This document shows, one piece after another, positions 1 to 5,775 of a DNA stretch of 11,427 nt. Every line of letters begins with the position of its first letter. Positions within the stretch are counted from its first letter, which is position 1. The notes under the pieces were generated by a model. It was not told the DNA's origin. It did no database searches and worked only from the letters and a program-made list of their open reading frames with translations. The translations under genes were made by a program, and so were the position numbers. The stretch is taken from positions 1 to 11,427 of the forward strand of contig DASPKS010000208.1 of assembly GCA_035628035.1 (NCBI GenBank), written 5' to 3'. Source of the DNA: DASPKS01 sp035628035. GTDB lineage: Bacteria > Bacteroidota > Rhodothermia > Rhodothermales > Rubricoccaceae.

Positions 1-62
1 GGCCGGAGGAAGGGCTCGGAGGAGGGGGATCCACACGCCGGGCACCGGGGGAGCGTCTCCAT
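1..62 (-). CDS. N-terminal fragment of a zinc-ribbon protein, perhaps a methyltransferase (partial, runs off left edge)
   Basis: Reading leftward from an ATG at 60-62, the frame stays open to the window edge and encodes METLPRCPACGSPSSEPFLR. The CPACGS knuckle followed by Ser-rich then Pro-Phe-Leu-Arg resembles the short N-terminal zinc-binding start of many class I SAM-dependent methyltransferases and of some glycosyltransferase-associated proteins. That resemblance is family knowledge; only 20 codons are visible, so the enzyme class is a guess. The gene is divergent from the DUF1573 gene, and the 64 bp between the two starts would hold both promoters. No Shine-Dalgarno precedes the ATG, as for every other gene here. 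It could be a chance open frame, but a C-P-x-C-G-S start directly after an ATG is unlikely by chance. Confidence 0.5.
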   Translation of the reverse strand, partial: METLPRCPACGSPSSEPFLR

Positions 63-99
63 CGGTCGTAGCGGAGGCTCGGAGGGGGTAGGAATATCG

Positions 100-107
100 T
101 ACCTTCC
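100..107 (+). promoter_or_regulatory. Putative -7 box TACCTTCC of the DUF1573 gene
   Basis: TACCTTCC lies 27 nt before the ATG at 127. It matches the TAnCTTCC boxes before 4405 and 6363 in sequence and in distance, and resembles the Bacteroidota -7 element TAnnTTTG. I see no TTG-type -33 element at the expected distance upstream. Confidence 0.4.
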
Positions 108-126
108 CGGTCCCGCATTGCGACGT

Positions 127-936
127 ATGCCTCGACCTGCCGCTGCCATGATTCGCACCCCAGGATTCCTCCTGCTCCTCATCGCGCTCGCCGCCGGCGA
201 GGCCCGCGCGCAGGGGCGCCTCAACTTCGAGACGCTCACGCACGACTTCGGCTCGATCGCTGAGGGCCGTACCCCGACGTACACCTTCACCTTCACCAAC
301 GGCGGCGACGTGCCCGTCCGCCTCACCGAGGTGCGGCCCGCGTGCGGGTGCACGACGCCCGCGTACTCGACCGAGCCCGTCCCGCCCGGAGGCCGCGGCG
401 AGATCGTGGTCGAGTACAACTCGCAGGGACGGCCGGGGCCGTTCGAGAAGTCGGTCTACGTCCGCGCCGAGGGCGCCGAGCCCGACAACGTCACCCTCTA
501 CATCGTCGGCGACGTGGTCCCTGCCTCGGTGGCACAGGGCGTGCCCCAGGGCAACCTCCTCTTCGATGTCGACGCCCGCACGTTCGGGACCCTCACGCCC
601 GACGCGGTGGTCACGCACACCTTCCGCGTCCAGAACAGCGCGGCGCGGCCCATCCGCATCCGCGAGGCGCGGGCCTACGACCCGGCCGTGACGGTGACGA
701 TCCCGGACCGGCCCATCTTCGCGGGCCAGGTCGCCGAGGTCACGGTGGCCTTCAACGCGGCCGACATCCGGAAGGACAGCGCGGGCACCTTCGACATCGG
801 AGTCACGCTGATGACCGACGACGAGGTCCGCCCGACGAAGTCGCTCGTTCTGAGCGGGACCGTCCGCGTCCCAGGCGCGGACACGGCCGACACCTCGCTG
901 CCGCCCGGGGCGGCCGGGTCCCACGACGGCCACTGA
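127..936 (+). CDS. Secreted DUF1573 domain protein, two Ig-like repeats
   Basis: The protein is about 269 residues. It has a signal peptide (hydrophobic FLLLLIALAAG, cleavage after GEARA) followed by two beta-sandwich repeats. Repeat 1 (about residues 32-115) carries the DUF1573 signature ACGCTTP with Cys73 and Cys75 between a TFTFTNGGDVPVRL strand and a PPGGRGEIVVEY strand. Repeat 2 (about 144-246) has the same strand pattern (FGTLTPDAVVTHTFRVQN, then IFAGQVAEVTVAFNAAD) but no cysteines. The tail is Asp/Thr/Gly-rich and ends SHDGH. DUF1573 proteins are exported Bacteroidota/Planctomycete proteins of unknown function. Three starts are possible: TTG 118, ATG 127 and ATG 148. ATG 127 fits the -7 box spacing seen at other genes; ATG 148 gives a tighter signal peptide. 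The gene is monocistronic, ending in the terminator at 944-981. Confidence 0.85.
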   Translation: MPRPAAAMIRTPGFLLLLIALAAGEARAQGRLNFETLTHDFGSIAEGRTPTYTFTFTNGGDVPVRLTEVRPACGCTTPAYSTEPVPPGGRGEIVVEYNSQGRPGPFEKSVYVRAEGAEPDNVTLYIVGDVVPASVAQGVPQGNLLFDVDARTFGTLTPDAVVTHTFRVQNSAARPIRIREARAYDPAVTVTIPDRPIFAGQVAEVTVAFNAADIRKDSAGTFDIGVTLMTDDEVRPTKSLVLSGTVRVPGADTADTSLPPGAAGSHDGH

Positions 937-943
937 CCCTGCT

Positions 944-981
944 GCGAGGCGCCGCCCCCGGACGGCGCCTCGCTCGTTTTT
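944..981 (+). terminator. Rho-independent terminator after the DUF1573 gene
   Basis: GCGAGGCGCCG (944-954) pairs perfectly with CGGCGCCTCGC (963-973) around an 8-nt loop, giving an 11-bp stem. TCG and a run of five T (977-981) follow. It is one of two classical terminators with a real T-tract in this GC-rich window and separates the DUF1573 gene from the DUF547 gene. Confidence 0.85.
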
Positions 982-1018
982 GGGCCGGTCCCTCCTTGCA
1001 CACTGAGCAATTCCCGCC

Positions 1019-1888
1019 ATGGCGCCCCTGCCCCTCCTCTGTGCCCTGACGCTCGCGGCGTGCTCGTCGGCGCCGGAGCCGGCGCCTGCTGCGCCGCCCA
1101 CCCGCGAGGACAGCTACGAGGCCACCCTCACGCGGGTGCTCGAAGCCGTCGTCACGCCCGACGGGCTCGTCCGCTACGACGTGCTGGCGACGACGTACCG
1201 CCCGGCGTTCGACAGCGTCCTCATGGCCGTCGAGACGATGGACCCCGCGCGGCTGACGACCGACGCCGAGAAGCTGGCGTTCTTCCTCAACGCGTACAAC
1301 GTGCGCATGCTCAAGCACCTCCTCGACGCGCCCGCCGTGACGCACCTGGAGCGCGACAACCGCTTCGACGCCTTCTTCAAGACGCCCGTACGCGTAGCCC
1401 GGCATGACCTCACGCTGAACCAGCTGGAGAATGGGGTCCTCCGGCGGCAGGACGAGGTGGACGGGGCACCCCTCCCGGAGGCGCTCCGCGCGTGGCGGCC
1501 GGGCCGGCTCGACCCCCGCCTCCACGTCGGGCTCAACTGCGCGGCCGTCTCGTGCCCGCCCCTCCGCCGCCGCGCCTTCACCGCCGAGAACGTAGACGAA
1601 GAGCTCGACGCGGCGCTCCGCGAGTTCGTCGCTGGCGAGCGCTTCGCCGGGAGGGAAGGGCGCGAGCTGCGCCTCTCCAGTCTCCTCGACTGGTTTGGCG
1701 CCGACTTCGAGACAGGCGGCCAGCCCCTCGGCGACTTCTTCCTCGCGATGATGCCGGCTGATCGGTCGGACGCGGCTGCCCTCCGCACGCTGCTCGCGGG
1801 GAAGACGGCCGCCCAGCTCCGCGCCGCCGTCGCTGACGACCCGAACGTCGCCTTCCACTACGACTGGACGGTGAACCGGGCGCGGTAG
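1019..1888 (+). CDS. DUF547 domain lipoprotein
   Basis: The protein has 289 residues. The N-terminus is a short lipoprotein signal with lipobox LAAC (Cys15), followed by a Pro/Ala linker. The start is fixed by an in-frame TGA at 1004-1006. The n-region has no Lys or Arg, which is unusual. The DUF547 core (about 80-205) is clear: FFLNAYN (88-94), LNQLENGVLR (133-142), and HVGLNCAAVSCPPL (169-182) with Cys174 and Cys179, equivalent to the family's CASxSCPP motif. DUF547 proteins are widespread envelope proteins of unproven biochemistry; the paired cysteines and HxxxxC pattern are often read as papain-fold-like or metal-binding, but this is not settled. It lies 34 nt upstream of the beta-barrel gene and may be first in that operon. 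Confidence 0.88.
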   Translation: MAPLPLLCALTLAACSSAPEPAPAAPPTREDSYEATLTRVLEAVVTPDGLVRYDVLATTYRPAFDSVLMAVETMDPARLTTDAEKLAFFLNAYNVRMLKHLLDAPAVTHLERDNRFDAFFKTPVRVARHDLTLNQLENGVLRRQDEVDGAPLPEALRAWRPGRLDPRLHVGLNCAAVSCPPLRRRAFTAENVDEELDAALREFVAGERFAGREGRELRLSSLLDWFGADFETGGQPLGDFFLAMMPADRSDAAALRTLLAGKTAAQLRAAVADDPNVAFHYDWTVNRAR

Positions 1889-1922
1889 CCCACATGTTGC
1901 CCCGCAGGCTCTAAACTCGGCC

Positions 1923-2855
1923 ATGCGCACGAGCTTGCTTATCGGTGTCCTCGTCGTCGCGGGAGCCACTGGGGCTCGGGCCCAGGCGTGGCCGCAGGAG
2001 GCGGGGCGCGTCTACGTCAAGCTGGCCTACGGCGCGGCGACGGCGGCCGAGCAGTTCACCTTCGACGGCCGCGCCCGCCCCTTCGCCGACGGCGTGGACG
2101 ACGACGCCTACTTCGACCGCAGCCTCTACCTCTACGCCGAGGGCGGCCTCACGCGCCACGTCACCCTCATCGGCGCGCTCCCGCTCCGCCGCGTGTTCGT
2201 CCGCGACCCCGCCTTCCGCTACCGCACCTACGGCGTCGGCTCGGCCGTGCTCGGCGCGCGCGTCGGCCTCCGCCGCTGGCTCGGCTGGGAGAACGGGCCC
2301 AACGCGCTCTCGGCCTCCGCCGCCGTCACCGTCCCGACGGGCTACACGCGCAACCGCACGCCGAGCGTCGGCGCCGGGCAGGTGGACTACGAGGTCGCCC
2401 TCGCTTACGGCCGCAGCTTCTACCCGCTCCCCGCCTACGCGCAGGCGAGCGCGGGCTTCCGCAAGCGCACCAGCGTCTACCGGTTCTCCGAGGCCGTCGC
2501 GTGCCAGGAAGGCGTGGACCTCGATTGCTTCGCCGACCGCCGCCCCGACTATGGCGACGAGTTCACCGCGAGCGCGGAAGCCGGCTACACCCTCGATGTC
2601 GACGGCCCGATGCCGCGCGTGCTCGTGCAGGCGCTCGGACGCGCGGTGTGGAGCGTCGAGGCACCCACGACCGCCTTCACCGTAGCCAACCCCATCCCGA
2701 CGCACCAGCGCGCGGTCAAGGTCGGCGGCGGCGTCACGATCTACGGGCCGTACGGGATCGGGGTGGGGGTGCAGGCGTTCGCCACCCCCTACGGCCAGAA
2801 CACCGTCCGCTCCATCGACCTCTTCCTCGGCGTGGAAGCCTCCGTCAACCTATGA
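1923..2855 (+). CDS. Outer-membrane beta-barrel candidate upstream of the molybdoenzyme
   Basis: The protein has 310 residues with a clear signal peptide (MRTSLLIGVLVVAG, cleavage after GARAQ). The rest shows alternating polar/hydrophobic strands rich in Gly and Tyr (RVYVKLAYG, LYLYAEGGL, VGSAVLGARVGL, ALSASAAVTVPTG, EFTASAEAGYTL, AVKVGGGVTIYG), ending in FLGVEASVNL, a plausible last barrel strand although its final residue is Leu rather than Phe. The VTVPTGYTRN turn recalls transporter-like porins of the phenol-degradation MetA type; that assignment is weak. Cys194 and Cys202 lie in one predicted loop (CQEGVDLDC) and could form a disulfide. TAAACTCG sits only 11 nt before the ATG, so a very short or absent leader is possible. 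The stop overlaps the next start by 4 nt. Confidence 0.75.
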   Translation: MRTSLLIGVLVVAGATGARAQAWPQEAGRVYVKLAYGAATAAEQFTFDGRARPFADGVDDDAYFDRSLYLYAEGGLTRHVTLIGALPLRRVFVRDPAFRYRTYGVGSAVLGARVGLRRWLGWENGPNALSASAAVTVPTGYTRNRTPSVGAGQVDYEVALAYGRSFYPLPAYAQASAGFRKRTSVYRFSEAVACQEGVDLDCFADRRPDYGDEFTASAEAGYTLDVDGPMPRVLVQALGRAVWSVEAPTTAFTVANPIPTHQRAVKVGGGVTIYGPYGIGVGVQAFATPYGQNTVRSIDLFLGVEASVNL

Positions 2856-4003
2856 GCCCGAAGCCCGTCACGTTCACGGAAGGGGAGGAGGTCGTCGCCG
2901 GGGGCATCAGCCGCCGGCAGTTCCTCTGGCAGGGTGCCGCCTCCGCGCTCGCCGTCGCGCTCTGGCCCCTCGCCTCCGCGTGCGACTCGACCGAGGTTGA
3001 GCCCATCGTGCAGGGCGCCGAGGTCCCGTTCCTCACGCCCAACGACACGTTCTTCGTGCGGAACGGTGCCGAGATCGCCATCCCCAACTGGGCGCAGCCG
3101 GAGATCACGCGGGAGCAGTGGGCGATGAACATCGAAGGCCTCGTGCCGCAGACGCTCACCATCCGCTTCGCCGACCTCCAGGCGGAGGCCGACGCGGGCA
3201 ACGCCGTCACGATCCTCAAGACGATGCGGTGCGTGCTCGACTCGAACGAAGTGCAGGGCCTCATCGGCACGGCCGTCTGGACGGGCATCCCGCTCCGCAT
3301 CTTCCTCGAGCGCGCGGGCGTGGACCGCACCGCCACGCGCCGCCTCCGCCTCCTCGGCGCCGACGGCTTCACCAACAACATCACCGCCGCGCGGGTGTGG
3401 GAGACGCCCGACCTCACCGAGCCCCTCCTCGTCTACGAGATGAACGGGGAGCCGCTCCCGCAGAAGAACGGCGGCCCGGTGCGGCTCCTCCTCGAAGAGG
3501 CGTTCGGGTACAAGAACGTGAAGTGGCTCGTTCGCGTGGAGGCGACGACGTCGGACTTCGCCTACGGGACGTACCAGGACGCCGGCTTCGTCGACGACGG
3601 CGTGATGCGCGTGACGAGCCGGATGACCCGGCCCATCGGGCGGGCGCGCGTCCGCGCCGGGCTCGTCCACGCGGCCGGGTTCGCCGTGAGCGGGTTTGCG
3701 CCCGTCACGGCCGTCGAACTCTCGGTGGACGACGGGCCGTTCACGCCGGTCGAGGTCATCCCCTTCGAGGAGATCGCCGCGGCCGAGCCCCTCGTCACCG
3801 AGGCGCGGCAGGTGCAGGAGGGACGCCCGTTCCCCTTCCGCGCGGTGTGGGTGAAGTGGCGCACCGACGTCCAGCTCGCGCCCGGCGCCCACACGCTCCG
3901 CCTTCGCGCCACCGACGCCGCGGGGAACGTCCAGCCCGAGGCCGACGGCGACATCTCGGACGGGATCAACGCCGTCGCGCGGATCGAGGTGGAGGCCGTA
4001 TGA
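2852..4003 (+). CDS. Tat-exported molybdopterin oxidoreductase, sulfite oxidase fold
   Basis: The protein has 383 residues. A twin-arginine signal SRRQFLW (20-26) precedes a hydrophobic stretch ending ASAC (Cys44), possibly also a lipobox. The Mo-pterin domain (about 55-235) contains MRCVLDSNEVQG with Cys127 at the place of the molybdenum-ligand cysteine. AVWTGIPLRIFLERAGV follows, then YEMNGEPLPQKNGGPVR (195-211) and GYKNVKWL, all typical of the sulfite oxidase family. A Mo-co dimerisation, Ig-like domain fills 250-380 (VELSVDDGPF, then WVKWRTDV and HTLRLRATDAAGNVQP). There is no heme b5 domain. The arginines that follow the ligand Cys in true sulfite oxidases (CAGNRR) are absent, and the usual HGxP is NGGP, so the substrate is probably not sulfite. 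The start ATG overlaps the previous stop (ATGA), and the next gene is a cytochrome c, the likely electron acceptor, as in SorAB. Confidence 0.9.
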   Translation: MSPKPVTFTEGEEVVAGGISRRQFLWQGAASALAVALWPLASACDSTEVEPIVQGAEVPFLTPNDTFFVRNGAEIAIPNWAQPEITREQWAMNIEGLVPQTLTIRFADLQAEADAGNAVTILKTMRCVLDSNEVQGLIGTAVWTGIPLRIFLERAGVDRTATRRLRLLGADGFTNNITAARVWETPDLTEPLLVYEMNGEPLPQKNGGPVRLLLEEAFGYKNVKWLVRVEATTSDFAYGTYQDAGFVDDGVMRVTSRMTRPIGRARVRAGLVHAAGFAVSGFAPVTAVELSVDDGPFTPVEVIPFEEIAAAEPLVTEARQVQEGRPFPFRAVWVKWRTDVQLAPGAHTLRLRATDAAGNVQPEADGDISDGINAVARIEVEAV

Positions 4004-4359
4004 GCCGCGCCGCGCTCCTTCGCTCCGCGTTGCCCTTCGGGGTTCTCGCGCTGACCCTCGCGGGGTGCGACCTCCTCGACCCGTTCCCGGGTCCGGAGGG
4101 GCTCGGGGACCCCGAGCCGGAGCCCGTCACGGTCGCGTACGGCGCGCAGCTCTACGTGCAGCACTGCGAGCGGTGCCACGGCGAGAAGGGGGCGGGCGGG
4201 ACGATCTACCTCGACCCCCTCTGGGAGACGGACGAGGACATCGAGGAGGTGATCCGGCACGGGCAGGGCGCCATGCCCGCCTTCCCCCAGCTCTCCGACG
4301 AGGCCGTCACCTCGCTCCGCCTCTACATCGAGGACCTCCGCCGCCGGAACGGGGGCTGA
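4000..4359 (+). CDS. Class I cytochrome c lipoprotein, partner of the molybdoenzyme
   Basis: The protein has 119 residues. A lipoprotein signal (SALPFGVLALTLAGC, lipobox LAGC, Cys23) is followed by a Pro/Glu linker and a single c-type heme domain. Heme attachment is CERCH (56-60) within AQLYVQHCERCHGEKGAG. The distal ligand is probably Met92 in GQGAMPAFPQLSDEAV, and the domain closes with the usual C-terminal helix (TSLRLYIEDLRRR). This is a minimal class I cytochrome c of the cbb3/c551 style. The ATGA overlap with the upstream gene and the shared export imply that it takes electrons from the molybdoenzyme at the membrane surface and passes them to a terminal oxidase; this is inference from SorAB-like systems. 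The start is set by the overlap and the signal peptide. Confidence 0.92.
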   Translation: MSRAALLRSALPFGVLALTLAGCDLLDPFPGPEGLGDPEPEPVTVAYGAQLYVQHCERCHGEKGAGGTIYLDPLWETDEDIEEVIRHGQGAMPAFPQLSDEAVTSLRLYIEDLRRRNGG

Positions 4360-4371
4360 GCCGTCCTGCCG

Positions 4372-4379
4372 TAGCTTCC
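4372..4379 (+). promoter_or_regulatory. Putative -7 box TAGCTTCC before the 65-residue membrane protein
   Basis: TAGCTTCC lies 33 nt before ATG 4405, only 12 nt after the cytochrome stop. Same form and spacing as the boxes at 100 and 6332. No -33 element is recognisable. The gene may therefore have its own promoter in addition to read-through. Confidence 0.35.
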
Positions 4380-4404
4380 GGCCCCTCTCCAACCCCCTGC
4401 TGCC

Positions 4405-4602
4405 ATGGCCGACACGGAGCAGACCCCTCGCCCCGCCGCCCCGCCCGCAACGGGCTCGACCGACCCCGACCTCATCCCGTGGTACCTCCGCGAGGACGGG
4501 ATCACCTCCCGCGCCGACATTGCCATGTTCGGCCTGCTCATGGGCGGCGTGCTCCTCGCCATCGGCCTCGTGGCGCTCTACGCGCTCTTGCAAGGGCTCT
4601 GA
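4405..4602 (+). CDS. Small single-span membrane protein, unknown function
   Basis: The protein has 65 residues. A Pro/Ala/Thr-rich, disordered-looking N-terminus (1-22) leads to a conserved-looking segment DLIPWYLREDGITSRADIA (about 22-40) and one transmembrane helix (MFGLLMGGVLLAIGLVALYALL, about 41-62). I do not recognise the family. The order of a soluble tail with an IPWYLRE motif, then one TM helix near the C-terminus, resembles small accessory subunits of respiratory complexes. With the gene 45 nt downstream of a cytochrome c, a role as an anchor or assembly factor for the redox module is possible but unproven. Orientation is probably N-in by the positive-inside rule (Arg35 before the helix). 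Confidence 0.7.
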   Translation: MADTEQTPRPAAPPATGSTDPDLIPWYLREDGITSRADIAMFGLLMGGVLLAIGLVALYALLQGL

Positions 4603-4650
4603 GGGAGGGATTGGCTGACGGGGTAGGGCGGAAAGGGCGGAAGGTGGGAC

Positions 4651-4666
4651 GGGGGGGAAACCCCCC
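4651..4666 (+). other. G6-GAAA-C6 hairpin in the leader of the first tandem lipoprotein
   Basis: GGGGGG (4651-4656) pairs with CCCCCC (4661-4666) across a GAAA tetraloop (4657-4660), a GNRA loop. It sits 49 nt after the stop of the small membrane protein and 60 nt before ATG 4727. No T-run follows (TAGGAGG does), so it is not a classical terminator. It may be an mRNA-stabilising or leader structure. The stretch 4603-4650 before it is purine-rich and holds no gene I can support. Confidence 0.5.
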
Positions 4667-4726
4667 TAGGAGGCGGTCGTGGGAGGGAGCCCGCTCCTCT
4701 GGCCCTCACCTCTCACCCCTTTTCTT

Positions 4727-5089
4727 ATGGCAACCCCTCTCTTTTCGCGGGCCCTCCTGGTCGCGCTCCTCGCGGGCCCGCTCCCCCTCACCGGCTGCCA
4801 GTCCGACTCCGACACCGACGTGGACGACGCCGCGACCGGGTCCGAGACGATGGACCCCGGCATGTCCGGCACCGGGACGACGATTGACACCACCAGCATG
4901 ACCGACCCGATGGGCGGCACCACCGGCGGCTCCGGGACGATGGATGGGACCGGCACCATGGGCGGCACTGGCACGGGCACCGGCGGCACCGGGACGATGG
5001 ACACCATGGGCACCGGTGGCACTGGGACGGGCGGCACGGGTACCGGCACCGGAACTGGCGGGACGGGCGGTGGCCCTCCCGGGCAGTAA
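4727..5089 (+). CDS. Tandem lipoprotein 1, Gly/Thr/Met-rich low-complexity mature chain
   Basis: The protein has 120 residues. Its lipoprotein signal has Arg8, the core ALLVALLAGPLPL, lipobox LTGC and Cys24. It is nearly the same as in the next two genes, which is why ATG 4727 is preferred over the upstream ATG 4679. An acidic stretch follows the Cys (CQSDSDTDVDD), then residues 48-115 are almost only Gly, Thr, Met and Asp in irregular GTG, GGTG and GTMD units, with a final GGGPPGQ. No globular domain is expected. The acidic residues just after Cys resemble the surface-export signal of Bacteroidota lipoproteins. A short leader CCCCTTTTCTT precedes the ATG. A GC-rich UUCG hairpin terminates the unit. 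Function unknown; a flexible surface or periplasmic polymer is the simplest reading. Confidence 0.72.
   Translation: MATPLFSRALLVALLAGPLPLTGCQSDSDTDVDDAATGSETMDPGMSGTGTTIDTTSMTDPMGGTTGGSGTMDGTGTMGGTGTGTGGTGTMDTMGTGGTGTGGTGTGTGTGGTGGGPPGQ
4868..5071 (+). repeat. Gly/Thr-coding low-complexity tract
   Basis: The DNA is built from GGCACC/GGGACG/ACCGGC hexamer-like units coding GT and GGT, interrupted by ATGGA (Met-Asp). The GGGACGATGGA unit recurs three times (about 4842, 4934 and 4991). Such tracts expand and contract by slippage, so length may vary between strains. Confidence 0.7.
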
Positions 5090-5114
5090 GCCCTGGTCTA
5101 GCCCTTGATCCACA

Positions 5115-5151
5115 CGAGGCCGGCTCCTTCGGGGGCCGGCCTCGCTCCTTT
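5115..5151 (+). terminator. UUCG-capped terminator after tandem lipoprotein 1
   Basis: A 13-bp stem (5115-5127 with 5132-5144), with one G·U pair at T5125/G5134, is closed by a TTCG tetraloop. CTCCTTT follows, a weak T-tract. The core CCGGCTCC/GGGGCCGG, including the wobble, is the same as in the terminator at 5645-5682, so the two are probably copies. Confidence 0.75.
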
Positions 5152-5299
5152 CGCGCACTACCCCCCGGGGGCGCCTCCGTGACGCCCGAACGGCTGCCTG
5201 TGCCCATTTTGGGGCGTCGGAAACCAACCGGGAAGAGGGGACCGTATGAGGCCGGCGCTCCGCTCCGGGGCGCGCTTCATCACCCAACCACACTCACCC

Positions 5300-5623
5300 A
5301 TGCGTACCTCTCTCTTTATGCGGGCGCTCCTCATCGCGCTCGTGGCCGGGCCCCTCGCCCTCGCCGGCTGCGCCGGCGACGACGCCGACGGCGGCGAAGG
5401 CGCCGTCGACGATACCTCCACGGTGGACGAGACCATGGACGGCGACGGCGCGGTGGAGGGCGATAGCGCCGCCGACGCGGCGCTCGACTCCGCCGGCGCT
5501 GCCCTCGACCGGGCCGGCGAGGCCGTCGAGGACGCGGCGAACGCGGCCGGCGAGGCCGTCCAGGACGCCGCCGACGCCGTCGACGATGCCGCCGGCGCGG
5601 CGGGCGACGGCGACGGCCACTGA
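5300..5623 (+). CDS. Tandem lipoprotein 2, acidic Ala/Asp amphipathic-helix protein
   Basis: The protein has 107 residues. The signal (MRTSLFMRALLIALVAGPL) ends with lipobox LAGC, Cys24. The mature chain starts CAGDDADGGEG, then VDDTSTVDETMDGDG, and from about residue 56 to 101 becomes an Ala/Asp/Glu-rich helix. Residues 72-82 and 83-93 are near-identical 11-mers (AGEAVEDAANA, AGEAVQDAADA) with a third degenerate copy. Eleven-residue periodicity is the pattern of LEA-type and apolipoprotein-like amphipathic helices that lie along membranes or form right-handed coiled coils. Small helical lipoproteins such as entericidins are a loose analogy only. It is strongly acidic and ends GDGDGH. ATG 5300 is chosen over 5246 because the signal then aligns residue for residue with the neighbours. 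Function unknown. Confidence 0.75.
   Translation: MRTSLFMRALLIALVAGPLALAGCAGDDADGGEGAVDDTSTVDETMDGDGAVEGDSAADAALDSAGAALDRAGEAVEDAANAAGEAVQDAADAVDDAAGAAGDGDGH
5513..5578 (+). repeat. Two 33-bp direct repeats coding the 11-residue helix unit
   Basis: Units 5513-5545 and 5546-5578 both begin GCCGGCGAGGCCGTC and differ at a few later bases. They encode AGEAVEDAANA and AGEAVQDAADA. Confidence 0.75.
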
Positions 5624-5644
5624 TCGCCCGCGCCTTCAGCCACA

Positions 5645-5682
5645 GGGGGCCGGCTCCATCACGGGGCCGGCCCCCTAGCTTT
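5645..5682 (+). terminator. GC-rich terminator after tandem lipoprotein 2
   Basis: GGGGGCCGGCTCC (5645-5657) pairs over 13 bp with GGGGCCGGCCCCC (5663-5675), with one T·G wobble at 5655/5665, the same relative position as in the terminator at 5115. The loop is ATCAC. TAGCTTT follows instead of a pure T-tract. Confidence 0.75.
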
Positions 5683-5683
5683 G
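5676..5683 (+). promoter_or_regulatory. Putative -7 box TAGCTTTG overlapping a terminator's 3' edge
   Basis: TAGCTTTG is an exact match to the Bacteroidota -7 consensus TAnnTTTG. It begins immediately after the stem of the lipoprotein 2 terminator and 100 nt before ATG 5776. It may be the promoter for lipoprotein 3, or only the terminator tail. No TTG-like -33 element is evident because the hairpin occupies that position. Confidence 0.35.
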
Positions 5684-5775
5684 GCCTCGAACGCGGGGGA
5701 GAACCCATAGCCCCGAGGTGCGTCGGAAGAGCCTGGCGCTTTCGGGCGCTTCCTTTCCCGGTTACCCCCCTTCTC

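Noticed and set aside
803..1969. Leftward open frame of 388 codons opposite the DUF547 gene
   Set aside because: Composition is Arg/Glu/Gly-rich without domains, and it runs through the terminator at 944-981; the sense frame has a lipobox and full DUF547 motifs.
1988..2851. N-terminal extension of the molybdoenzyme frame by 288 codons
   Set aside because: It is an Arg/Pro-rich out-of-frame reading of the beta-barrel gene; the Tat signal begins just after the ATG at 2852.
3118..3999. N-terminal extension of the cytochrome c frame
   Set aside because: Out-of-frame reading of the molybdoenzyme; the lipoprotein signal starts at ATG 4000.
5181..5218. Riboswitch in the leader of tandem lipoprotein 2
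   Set aside because: Only one 7-bp stem (GACGCCC/GGGCGTC) around a long loop is visible, and no known riboswitch core fits.
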